Assembly: GCA_013003715.1 (NCBI GenBank)
Contig: JABDIN010000007.1
Span: forward strand, 1-64,000
Direction of reading: 5' to 3'
Origin: Desulfobacteraceae bacterium
Lineage (GTDB): Bacteria; Desulfobacterota; Desulfobacteria; Desulfobacterales; Desulfosarcinaceae
DNA length: 64,000 nt
A program made the position numbers and the translations under genes. Positions 55,580-63,696 of the stretch are shown piece by piece. Within the stretch, counting starts at the first letter, position 1; the number at the start of each line of letters is the position of its first letter. The notes below the pieces were generated by a model. The model searched no databases. It was not told the origin of the DNA and was given only the letters and a program-made list of their open reading frames with translations.

Positions 55580-56131
55580 ATGCCTAAAAAAAAAGCCGGC
55601 GCATTTACACCTGTGGGCAAAAAAATAAAAACGGCAAGGCTTGAGCAAAATCTCACCTACGAAAACATCGCCAATGATACCGGTTTCAGCATCGAATTTT
55701 TGAAAAATGTGGAGAATGGAAAAGAAACCCCGCCGGTGGGAACGCTTTTACAGATCGCCAAAGCCTTGAGAATCGATTCATCTTTTTTGCTCAAAGAGCA
55801 GGAATTAAAGATGAAGGATCGCGTCAAGGAATATACCAAGCGAACCAGCAACTACGCCTATGCCACACTGACGCCCGGTGCAGAGAACAAACATCTGAAG
55901 GCATTTCGCGTATCCATTGAGGCCATGCAGGAACACGAGGGCGTCGGATATCACCATGAGGGTGAAGAATTCGTCTACGTTTTGAGTGGTACCATCGAGG
56001 TGATGGTTGGCGATCATGTCAACAAACTGAAAAAAAGTGAGTCATTGCATTTTAATTCAGGAATCCGGCACAAGATGAAAAATATCGGAAAAACATCCGC
56101 CGAATTGCTGGTCGTGATATACAATCAATAG
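55580..56131 (+). CDS. XRE-family regulator with cupin domain
   Basis: A 183-residue protein: helix-turn-helix XRE domain (GKKIKTARLEQNLTYENIAN, residues about 12-66), a short linker, then a cupin (GVGYHHEGEEFVYVLSGTIE, with the HxH...E metal motif, and LHFNSGIRHKMKN). Such regulators bind a small metabolite or metal in the cupin. It sits between hbd and the acyl-CoA dehydrogenase, so regulation of this operon is likely, alongside the TetR at its head. Ribosome binding site AAGGAG. The ligand is unknown. Confidence 0.88.
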   Translation: MPKKKAGAFTPVGKKIKTARLEQNLTYENIANDTGFSIEFLKNVENGKETPPVGTLLQIAKALRIDSSFLLKEQELKMKDRVKEYTKRTSNYAYATLTPGAENKHLKAFRVSIEAMQEHEGVGYHHEGEEFVYVLSGTIEVMVGDHVNKLKKSESLHFNSGIRHKMKNIGKTSAELLVVIYNQ

Positions 56132-56244
56132 CATCGCCCCGGCTGCGCCGCAGAAAGATGGATTTTACCCGTTATAGCTACGCCGGCATCGACCTGGCCC
56201 TTGCCCCGGAAGATGAATAAAGACGTTTATCAGGAGAACTCTGC

Positions 56245-57399
56245 ATGTCATCCAAACTCACAGACGAACAACTCATGATCCAGTCCATGGTGCGTGAATT
56301 CTCACGGGAGGTGCTTTCCCAGACCGCAGCGGAAAGAGACCGCACCAAGGAATTTCCTGCAGAAAACCTTCAGCAGATGGCGGAACTCGGCCTATTGGGG
56401 ATGATGGTGCCACCGGAATATGATGGTGCCGGATCGGATACGGTGGGCTACGTGCTGGCACTTTCTGAAATTGCCTACTCCTGCGCCTCAACGGCAGTGG
56501 TGATGTCGGTGCACAACTCCATCGTCTGCGAGAGTATACTCAAATTCGGCAGTGAGCATCAAAAACAGACGTATTTGAAAGAACTGGCCGCCGGCAAATA
56601 TATCGGTGCCTTTGCACTCACCGAACCGCAGGCCGGGTCGGATCCGGTCAGCCAATACACAACGGCGGTTCAGGATGGCGATCACTATATCATCAACGGC
56701 ACCAAAAGATTCATAACCACCGGTAAAAACGCCGGGTTGGTGATCGTTACGGCGAAAACCGACCCGGAGCTCAAACATAAAGGTATCAGCGCATTTCTCG
56801 TGTCAAAGGACAACCCCGGCATGAAAGCCGGGGCCCTGGAGGATAAAATGGGGCTCCGGGCATCGGACACCGTGGACCTGATTTTCGATGATTGCCGGGT
56901 GCCTGCCGGTGACCGTCTGGGTAGTGAAGGTGACGGATTCAAAATTGCCATGACCGGACTGGATGGTGGACGGATCGGTATCGCCGCGCAATCCGTGGGC
57001 GTTGCCCAGGCCGCCCTGGACGCGTCTGTGACCTATGCCCAGGAGCGGGAACAATTCAACCGGAAGATATCCAAGTTCCAGGGGTTGCGGTGGATGTTCG
57101 CCGATATGGCCACCGAAATCGAAGCGGCCCGCCAGCTGATGCTGTCGGCCGCCGCCATGAAGGATAACGGCCAGAAACACACCATGCAAGCGTCCATGGC
57201 CAAGCTGTTTGCCTCGGAAATGGTAAACCGCATTACGGCCAAAGCCATACAAATCCACGGTGGCTACGGGTTCACGAAAGAGTACCCGGTGGAGCGGTTT
57301 TATCGGGATGCGCGGGTCTTCACAATTTACGAGGGCACCTCGGAAATTCAACGGGTGGTGATATCCAACAACATCTTCAACGACAAACGCAAGCCGTAA
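56245..57399 (+). CDS. Short-chain acyl-CoA dehydrogenase
   Basis: A 384-residue FAD-dependent acyl-CoA dehydrogenase. Motifs FALTEPQAGSD, DKMGLRASDT and IQIHGGYGFTKEYPVERFYRD are canonical, and the catalytic base Glu363 is in IYEGTSEIQR. It oxidises butyryl- or isobutyryl-CoA to the enoyl form, passing electrons to ETF. Placement after icmF-thiolase-hbd points to butyryl/isobutyryl-CoA. CAGGAG ribosome binding site. No etfAB in the window. Followed by a terminator. Confidence 0.93.
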   Translation: MSSKLTDEQLMIQSMVREFSREVLSQTAAERDRTKEFPAENLQQMAELGLLGMMVPPEYDGAGSDTVGYVLALSEIAYSCASTAVVMSVHNSIVCESILKFGSEHQKQTYLKELAAGKYIGAFALTEPQAGSDPVSQYTTAVQDGDHYIINGTKRFITTGKNAGLVIVTAKTDPELKHKGISAFLVSKDNPGMKAGALEDKMGLRASDTVDLIFDDCRVPAGDRLGSEGDGFKIAMTGLDGGRIGIAAQSVGVAQAALDASVTYAQEREQFNRKISKFQGLRWMFADMATEIEAARQLMLSAAAMKDNGQKHTMQASMAKLFASEMVNRITAKAIQIHGGYGFTKEYPVERFYRDARVFTIYEGTSEIQRVVISNNIFNDKRKP

Positions 57400-57437
57400 T
57401 GCTCTCACCGGTGAATTGAACAGGATAGAAATACACG

Positions 57438-57468
57438 AAAAGCCGCTGCTCACCTGTAGCGGCTTTTT
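57438..57468. terminator. Bidirectional terminator after the acyl-CoA operon
   Basis: AAAAGCCGCT-GCTCACCTGT-AGCGGCTTTT is a perfect ten-bp stem with A/T-rich flanks between two convergent genes. Confidence 0.85.
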
Positions 57469-57521
57469 CCGGGCCATCCAGTCAGTCTTCCGGTCGCCGT
57501 ATCAGGTCATCCGCACCTTGA

Positions 57522-58004
57522 TCAATCCTGAAAAATCTTCGCTGCATGTTCGATGTCTTCGGGGCAAAAAACAAAGAGACAATTCTCCTGTGGTGAGGAT
57601 ACGGATCCATAGACATAGTTGATATTGATGCCTTCCTCGCCGAACTTGGAGGTCACCTTGGCCAGTTCGCCGGGGGAGTTGGTCAGTTGTATGGCGATAA
57701 CCGGCAATATATCAAACAGGTAATCGTTTTTGGAGAGCAGGTCCACGGCTTTATCGGTATTGTCCGCCAGAAGCCGGATCAGTGCGAAGTCGGCCGAATC
57801 TTTACTCATGGAATTGTAACTGGCGGCCGAGGCAATCCGTTTAAGGGACTTCCCGCGTGCTTTAAATAATCCTTTCACATAATCCGAGGCATCCTGAATG
57901 GCCAGGGCATCGATATTGATGTGGGCGTCGGCGAACAAGGTGGCCAACCTGCCCAATTCTCCGGGAACATTTTGCAAAAATAAAGAAATTTCCGTTCGCA
58001 CCAT
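57522..58004 (-). CDS. Tandem ACT-domain protein
   Basis: A 160-residue protein made of two ACT-like domains (ISLFLQNVPGELGRLATLFA and VIAIQLTNSPGELAKVTSKF, both with the PGEL turn). ACT domains bind amino acids and regulate enzymes or transcription; no enzyme domain is fused. It may be a free regulatory subunit or acetolactate-synthase-like small partner, but no partner is near. GAGGAG ribosome binding site. Convergent with the acyl-CoA operon. Confidence 0.8.
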   Translation of the reverse strand: MVRTEISLFLQNVPGELGRLATLFADAHINIDALAIQDASDYVKGLFKARGKSLKRIASAASYNSMSKDSADFALIRLLADNTDKAVDLLSKNDYLFDILPVIAIQLTNSPGELAKVTSKFGEEGININYVYGSVSSPQENCLFVFCPEDIEHAAKIFQD

Positions 58005-58363
58005 CGTTCACTCTCCTCGTTTTTTAACCATCCCGAATAGTTCAGGAATTCGTTTAGGGTTCACGAAAAAATAAATTGCCGAATTTCCGTGGGTCAGGCG
58101 CCCAGCCACCAAGGCTCGAAAATAAAGGAATAGTTTAAAGGATATAACCATACTACCGAACAGAATTCAAAATTAATTTGAACTCTGCAGCGGTTAACCC
58201 GGCACCGCATAACCGTTTCAGTCGCCGATCGCAGACCGCCCGGGCGACGGTGGATAGGTAAAAGGAAAACGGGACGGCGTTCGTTTAAATACCATGAAGA
58301 TATCTATGGGTATGTTAGGTTTGAAGCCGTCTTCACGATTAATAACCAGACGGTCCGTCGCTT
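58005..58363. other. Intergenic region between ACT gene and the acyl-CoA ligase
   Basis: 359 bp without a supported gene. TTCAAA...TTTGAA (about 58167-58182) and GTCGCC...GGCGAC (58221-58248) could form hairpins; neither has a T-tract. The ligase at 58364 ends here on the minus strand. Confidence 0.35.
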
Positions 58364-60310
58364 TCAGGACGATTTCCCGGCCACCGTCCTGATCGTCAAA
58401 TCGATGCCCATTGGCCCGGATTGTTCAGGCCTGACGCCTTCGGAAGTGTTGTATCGGATAAAAATGTCGTTGGCATAAATGGCCTTGAGCAGGGGCCGGT
58501 ATCGCCGTTCCACAACAGACCGGCGAAGTTTACGGGTCCTTGTCAACTCGCCAGCATCCGTTTCCAGTGGTTTATGAAGATTGATGAACTTTTTAATTTT
58601 CATATGGTCCGGGAGGTCCTCATTTGCCTTTAAAACCTGCTCAGCGATCAATGTATACACATCCGGCATTTGGGAAAGCGCCTGGTATGACAAGCTTTTC
58701 GATTTATCGTGAGCTTTCCCGGCCATCACCTCGTCAATGCATATAATGGCGGCGATAAACGGCCGTTTATCACCGATAACCCAGGCATCTTTTATGTATT
58801 GATTTCGCTTAAGCCGTGTTTCAAGAAAATGGGCGCTGAAACATTGTCCGTTCATCAGGGTGAAAATCTCCTTGGTTCGGTCAAAAACCACCAAATGGCC
58901 ATCTTTGTCGAAAAAACCTTTATCATCTGAAGCAAAACCGCCATCCCAGGTGACTTCGGCAGTTGCTGACGGATCTTTGTGGTACCCCCCGAAAAAAGTA
59001 TCGCCGGTGGTTATGATCCTTCCCTCCGGGGATATTCGAATAAAGGTTCCCGGAAGGGGTTTGCCGACGGTATCGAATTTAATATCACCGGTCCGGTGCA
59101 CCGCCGTGATGCCGGTCACCTCTGTCCGGCCGTAGAATTGTTTCAGGTTGACGCCGAGGGCATGGAAAAAATAAAAATGCGAGGGACGCAGCGCGGCTCC
59201 GGCGACATAGGCATTTCGTAACCGGGACAAACCCAATTGTTTCCGGAGGCCTTTCAAGACACCGTGAAACGCTATCCGGTGGTAAACGGACAGCAGCAAG
59301 GGGACCGGTTTTTTCGCCAACATCAGTTCAGCGACACGCTGGCCGACACTCAAGGCTTGGTTAAAGAGTGGTTGGAACAATCCTTTCGCCCTGAAATAAC
59401 GATCCAGCGCATGTCGCATGATCTGCCCATATACTCTGGGCGGGGCGAACAGGATCGTCGGGCTGACCGCCTGCAAATCCGCCAATCGGGTGTCGGCATG
59501 TTCCGTAAAGTTGACCGTGCTGCCCACCAGAACGCTAGAACAAATCGTCATCATCTGCTCGCCGATCCATCCCACCGGCAGGTAAGACAGATAATCATCT
59601 GTTTTTTGACAGGGATCCACAGCCATTAATTGTTTTGCGGCGGATATGACATTCCGGTGGGACAACATCGCCCCTTTGGGCAATACACCGTGATCGGCGG
59701 TGTAAGAAATGAATGCACAATCATCTCCGTCAACCCGACCGGTCAGTTCCTCGAAGGTCCCTGCGGCGGCCATTTCCAATTCTACACCCCGCAAACCCAA
59801 AGCGTCGAAACCGATCACACCATCGCTACCCTGGTCATCGGCATCGGCAATGGTATCAGTGATAATTGTCTGCAAACCGGCACATTCGTTTAACAATGAC
59901 AATGCCGGTGTGATGATCGATTCATGGCCTGAAACGACCAGACATTTGGCACCCGAATGATCCACGATGTAGCGTATCTCATCCATGACACTGTTATCGG
60001 CTATCCAGACCACCACGCCACCGGTGCAGAGCACAGCCATTTCAACGATTACACTTTCCGGATGTTTTACCCCCCAGATCGCGACTTTATCACCCCGTAC
60101 AACTCCAACATCGACCAAACCCATGGCAACCCGCTTTACTTCGGCAAAGTATTCAAACCATGACAGGGCGGTCTCTTGCCCGGAAGAATGGACGCTCAAT
60201 GCGATACGGTCTGCATCCGGACCGGTTCCCCGATCATAAAAAAGGGATGGGATGGTGATGTCTCTTGAATGATCCGGAGCGATTGGTTCGACCTGACCAC
60301 TGGCTGTCAT
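58364..60310 (-). CDS. Long-chain acyl-CoA synthetase-like protein with altered ATP loop
   Basis: A 648-residue AMP-forming ligase of the FAA1/FadD15 branch. The usual P-loop YTSGTTGxPKG reads YTADHGVLPKGAMLSH: the Ser/Thr-Gly cluster is lost while the terminal PKG is kept. The A5 motif is YGRTEVTG, the A7 region TTGDTFFGGY is recognisable, and the C-terminal TRTRKLRR aligns with the catalytic-lysine segment TPTxKLKR. The final part retains the family's MKIKKFINLH. Whether it still activates fatty acids is uncertain; it could be a binding or ATP-poor variant. Ribosome binding site GAGG. Transcribed separately from the ligase at 60600. Confidence 0.8.
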   Translation of the reverse strand: MTASGQVEPIAPDHSRDITIPSLFYDRGTGPDADRIALSVHSSGQETALSWFEYFAEVKRVAMGLVDVGVVRGDKVAIWGVKHPESVIVEMAVLCTGGVVVWIADNSVMDEIRYIVDHSGAKCLVVSGHESIITPALSLLNECAGLQTIITDTIADADDQGSDGVIGFDALGLRGVELEMAAAGTFEELTGRVDGDDCAFISYTADHGVLPKGAMLSHRNVISAAKQLMAVDPCQKTDDYLSYLPVGWIGEQMMTICSSVLVGSTVNFTEHADTRLADLQAVSPTILFAPPRVYGQIMRHALDRYFRAKGLFQPLFNQALSVGQRVAELMLAKKPVPLLLSVYHRIAFHGVLKGLRKQLGLSRLRNAYVAGAALRPSHFYFFHALGVNLKQFYGRTEVTGITAVHRTGDIKFDTVGKPLPGTFIRISPEGRIITTGDTFFGGYHKDPSATAEVTWDGGFASDDKGFFDKDGHLVVFDRTKEIFTLMNGQCFSAHFLETRLKRNQYIKDAWVIGDKRPFIAAIICIDEVMAGKAHDKSKSLSYQALSQMPDVYTLIAEQVLKANEDLPDHMKIKKFINLHKPLETDAGELTRTRKLRRSVVERRYRPLLKAIYANDIFIRYNTSEGVRPEQSGPMGIDLTIRTVAGKSS

Positions 60311-60495
60311 GGAAACCTCATTCGGGATGTTTATTCCGGCCTTTCCCCCACACCGGCGTCTAACACAGTGTGGGAAAAAATGTCCTGTCCATTGGCACCT
60401 GGCGGATAAGACAACATTATGGAGAACGAAAAGCGGTTGTCAAGCGCATATGGAAAGAATTGACAGCTGCACATCAAAAAGGAGGGGAAAATAAA

Positions 60496-60759
60496 ATGGA
60501 TAATAGACCCGACACCACGGTTGTTGCAGTATGCATCGGCAAACGGGAGAAACAACTGCCGGTTCCCCCGGACACACCAGGTGGAACCCGATCGCGGTCT
60601 CAACTATACAACGCCTTGACCTTGTCCCGGTCGATTTCTCCGGATGGGGTCATCGGCAAGGCGTCGACAAACTCCACATATTGGGGTTTTTTGAAACTGG
60701 CAATACGCCGGCCGACAAACCTGATCAGGTCTTTTGAAGTGAGGGATTGCCCTTTTTGA
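60496..60759 (+). pseudogene. Possible 5' remnant of a MOSC-domain gene
   Basis: AAAGGAGGGGAAAATAAA precedes an ATG at 60496 opening MDNRPDTTVVAVCIGKREKQ then LPVPPDTPGG. The VVAVCIGKREK start matches the beginning of MOSC-domain proteins, which handle molybdopterin sulfur. The rest runs antisense across the end of the ligase gene at 60600 and reads as nonsense. It looks like a start left after insertion or deletion. Recognition is from memory and could be chance. Confidence 0.35.
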
Positions 60760-62111
60760 AGCAGGCATACCGCCTTAATACCTTCTTTCCACTTGGGATC
60801 AGGCACGCCGAAAACAACGGTTTTCTCAACCGCCGGATGAGCGAGGATCGCTTTTTCGACTTCCGCCGGATAGACATTCTCACCACCGGGTTTGATGAGT
60901 TCCTTTTCCGCTTTACGTCCGGCATACCACAGGTATCCACCGCCATCGATACGCCCAAGATCACCGGTATGGTGCCATCCGTCGCGAAATGTCCGGGCCG
61001 TCTCCTCTTCCAACCCCCAGTACCCCTTAAACACCATGGGGCCGCGAACGAGAATTTCGCCGGCTTTTCCCACCGGAACCGCGCAGCCATCGTCATCGGA
61101 CAGCATTATATCGCAAAGCGGTATGGGCCGACCGGCAGACCCGGGTTGATGGTTATACGGAGACAGGGAAACCAGGCAGGATGTTTCGGTTTGACCATAC
61201 ATGCTGAAAAAAGTACCACCGGTGAGTTTCTGATACCTCTCGATCGTCTCCGGCGAATCAAGTCCGATCACCTTCTGAAGCGAACTGATATCCCGACCGC
61301 TTTTCTCGTGTTCATCCAGGACATTTCCCAGTATGGGGGAGAAATCAAACAACAGCGAAACGTTTTTTTCCGCGATGAGTTCCACAGCCCGGTTGCCATC
61401 AAATTTGGGCATATTGATATTCTGCACGCCGGCATGGAAGGCGGAAAATGCCATAAACAACCCCCCCACATGAAACAAGGGCAGCAGGTTCAGGTGAACA
61501 TCCGAACTGCTAAGGTTCAGCCCGTCCCGGAGGTGCATGTTCGCGCACAACACGTTTGAATGCGTCAACAGGGCGCCACGGGGCCGTCCCGCTACGGCGG
61601 CGGTATGAATAATGATATACCCGTCATCGGAAAACACTTCGATGGATCTGAATTCACTGCCGTTATCAAACAGGGCATCAAAATCACCGAATCCGCCGCC
61701 GTCGGACAGATTATGACATATCTCCACGGACGGAATGCGATCCAGCGCATCGCTGATGATCTCCTGAAATTCTTTGTCCACAAAGAGCATTTTAGGTTCG
61801 CCGTCGTTGAGATTGAATATCATCTCATCGGCGGAGAGCCTCCAGTTAATCGGCAGAACGATTGCACCGATGGCCGCCGCAGCACCGTAGATCATGAAAT
61901 ATTCCAGGCTGTTCTTACCGATCACGCCGATACGGTCGCCCTTTGCGATTCCGGATTGCTGAAGCCCGCAGGCCAGCTCGTCCACGTTTTTCATGAACTC
62001 GGCAAATGTGGTGGACCTATTTTTGTGTTCTTCGAGCCACGCCGGGACGTCTTTGTACATCCATGCGTTACGGCGTATGATATCGTAGCAGGTTAAGTCG
62101 TATATGCCCAT
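60600..62111 (-). CDS. AMP-binding acyl-CoA synthetase with Lys-to-Glu change at the catalytic site
   Basis: A 503-residue ANL-superfamily ligase: HTAAVAGRPRGALLTHSN as the modified P-loop, MYGQTETSC (A5), HHTGDLGRIDGGGYLWYAGR (A7-A8). The terminal motif reads MTPSGEIDRDKV, where the canonical form is SGKIxR; the catalytic lysine that holds the adenylate is glutamate. This should impair adenylation, though the next reaction step could remain. Start at 62111 follows AGGAG at long spacing; the frame to 62174 is less likely. Its neighbour ligase at 58364 is altered in another motif. Substrate unknown. Confidence 0.85.
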   Translation of the reverse strand: MGIYDLTCYDIIRRNAWMYKDVPAWLEEHKNRSTTFAEFMKNVDELACGLQQSGIAKGDRIGVIGKNSLEYFMIYGAAAAIGAIVLPINWRLSADEMIFNLNDGEPKMLFVDKEFQEIISDALDRIPSVEICHNLSDGGGFGDFDALFDNGSEFRSIEVFSDDGYIIIHTAAVAGRPRGALLTHSNVLCANMHLRDGLNLSSSDVHLNLLPLFHVGGLFMAFSAFHAGVQNINMPKFDGNRAVELIAEKNVSLLFDFSPILGNVLDEHEKSGRDISSLQKVIGLDSPETIERYQKLTGGTFFSMYGQTETSCLVSLSPYNHQPGSAGRPIPLCDIMLSDDDGCAVPVGKAGEILVRGPMVFKGYWGLEEETARTFRDGWHHTGDLGRIDGGGYLWYAGRKAEKELIKPGGENVYPAEVEKAILAHPAVEKTVVFGVPDPKWKEGIKAVCLLQKGQSLTSKDLIRFVGRRIASFKKPQYVEFVDALPMTPSGEIDRDKVKALYS

Positions 62112-62282
62112 GTGTATTTGTTTTCTCCTTAGCCATCTCAGATTCTCCACTGGGAGCGAGGTCTTATTGATCACCCGGTGGAAATAATCCTGTCGGCCAG
62201 TGGATAATCGGGGCTCACCATCAACAATGCCGCGAAAATATCCAAACGTGAATAGTAGTTGTGCTGGTATCAGGTGCGGCGC

Positions 62283-62678
62283 TCAGGGACGAACGGTGGT
62301 CACCGGGCAAGGTGCCTTCAGGATAATGTATTGGGCGGTGGAGCCCAACAGCAGTTTACCGACCCGCGAGAGCTTTTCAATGCCCAGGAAAATATGATCG
62401 ACATCGTTTTCTTTGGCAAACCGGATCAAATCCTTCCCCGGTGCCATGCCGCGGGCGAGTTGACTGGTTTCATAAGTGACGCCTTGGCCATCCAGGTATG
62501 CCTTGGCTTCTTCCAAAATGAGCTGGGCTTTCTGGATCTCATCGGGTTTTTCACCGGATCCGCCCTCCATGGAGGTCATCACATACAGGACGGCATCATA
62601 TGTTTTAGAATGGGTTGACGCCAGTTCCAAGGCTCGTTTGGATGCCGTCGATCCATTGTAACCGACAAGAATTTTCAT
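62283..62678 (-). CDS. Universal stress protein UspA family
   Basis: A 131-residue Usp domain: KILVGYNGSTASKRALELA opening and the nucleotide-binding end GIEKLSRVGKLLLGSTAQYI, followed by APCPVTTVRP. The G-2x-G-9x-GS-type motif is present in slightly changed form, so it may bind ATP. Such proteins act in stress or regulation. GAGGAGAAAA ribosome binding site. Lies between the ligase and the Liv transporter, on the same strand as both. Confidence 0.92.
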   Translation of the reverse strand: MKILVGYNGSTASKRALELASTHSKTYDAVLYVMTSMEGGSGEKPDEIQKAQLILEEAKAYLDGQGVTYETSQLARGMAPGKDLIRFAKENDVDHIFLGIEKLSRVGKLLLGSTAQYIILKAPCPVTTVRP

Positions 62679-62757
62679 AGTTTTCTCCTCTTTGGGAAAG
62701 GTCGTACCCGGTACCTGGGCCGAAGGAAAATGAACACCTAAAACAATGGCCGAGGAC

Positions 62758-63576
62758 CTACATCCAACGCTTCCGGCGCTTATACGATTTTACTTTCTTA
62801 AACGATTTACGCCCGCCCCCCTGGGTGATTCCCATATAGAATTCTTTCACATCAGGGTTGTTCTGTAATTCCCCGGACGGTCCTTCCAGAACAATCTTGC
62901 CGGATTCCATGATATAGGCATAATCGGAAACAGTCAGGGCGACCTTTGCGTTCTGCTCAACAACAAGGATGGTCGTATCTAGTTCCTTGTTGATGGTTTT
63001 CACATTTTCAAAAATTTCCTTCACCAACAATGGGGCCAACCCCAACGAAGGCTCATCCAGCATCAACATTTTTGGCGCAGCCATCAATGCCCTGGCAATA
63101 GCGATCATTTGCTGCTCACCGCCGGAACAATAACCGGCAAGTCGATTGGTGATGTTGGAGAGGCGTGGAAAATGATCATACATCTGACGGTGATCCAAAC
63201 GGATGTTCTGCGCCCCGTCCTTACGGGTGATCGAACCGACACGAATATTCTCATCTACGGTAAGATGCTTGAAAATACGGCGGCCCTCCGGAACCATCAC
63301 CGCACCATATTTCACCACATTCGTACCTAAAACGTTGGTAATGTCATTTCCCTTGAACGTGATGTGGCCGTCCCGGATATAACCGTTCTCAGGTTTGAGC
63401 AGGCCGCTGATGGCGCGTAGTGTGGTTGTTTTTCCCGCACCATTGGTCCCCAGAAGGGATACGATACTCCCTTCCTTTACCTGCAAACTGACACCGCGCA
63501 GCACTTGAATGATATCGTTATAAACAACTTCTATGTTGTTGACGACCAGCAGATTCTCTTGTGTGTGTTTATCCAT
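62758..63576 (-). CDS. livF: Branched-chain amino acid ABC transporter ATP-binding protein LivF
   Basis: A 272-residue ABC ATPase with Walker A GTNGAGKTT (43-51), signature CSGGEQQ (150-156) and Walker B MLMLDEPSLG (Asp174-Glu175), plus VMVPEGRRIFKHLTVDENI typical of LivF. It energises uptake of leucine/isoleucine/valine or a similar substrate. The C-terminus is unusual: a Lys/Arg-rich tail RKSFKKVKSYKRRKRWM of about 17 residues. It follows the binding-protein gene; LivH, LivM and LivG are not in the window. Ribosome binding site CAGGAGAG. Confidence 0.93.
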   Translation of the reverse strand: MDKHTQENLLVVNNIEVVYNDIIQVLRGVSLQVKEGSIVSLLGTNGAGKTTTLRAISGLLKPENGYIRDGHITFKGNDITNVLGTNVVKYGAVMVPEGRRIFKHLTVDENIRVGSITRKDGAQNIRLDHRQMYDHFPRLSNITNRLAGYCSGGEQQMIAIARALMAAPKMLMLDEPSLGLAPLLVKEIFENVKTINKELDTTILVVEQNAKVALTVSDYAYIMESGKIVLEGPSGELQNNPDVKEFYMGITQGGGRKSFKKVKSYKRRKRWM

Positions 63577-63631
63577 GATACGGTTAGCTGTCTCTCCTGG
63601 TAATTTTTAAATTACCCCTGAAGGGTGTTTC

Positions 63632-63662
63632 CCCGGCACCACCCGTCTAAAATGGTGCCGGG
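63632..63662 (-). terminator. Hairpin between livK and livF
   Basis: CCCGGCACCA pairs with TGGTGCCGGG over an 11-base loop, between the binding-protein and ATPase genes. No T-tract, so it may attenuate or protect mRNA and keep the abundant binding protein in excess. Confidence 0.45.
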
Positions 63663-63696
63663 AAAATGCGCGCACAATGGTTCGATATCTTAAAAA

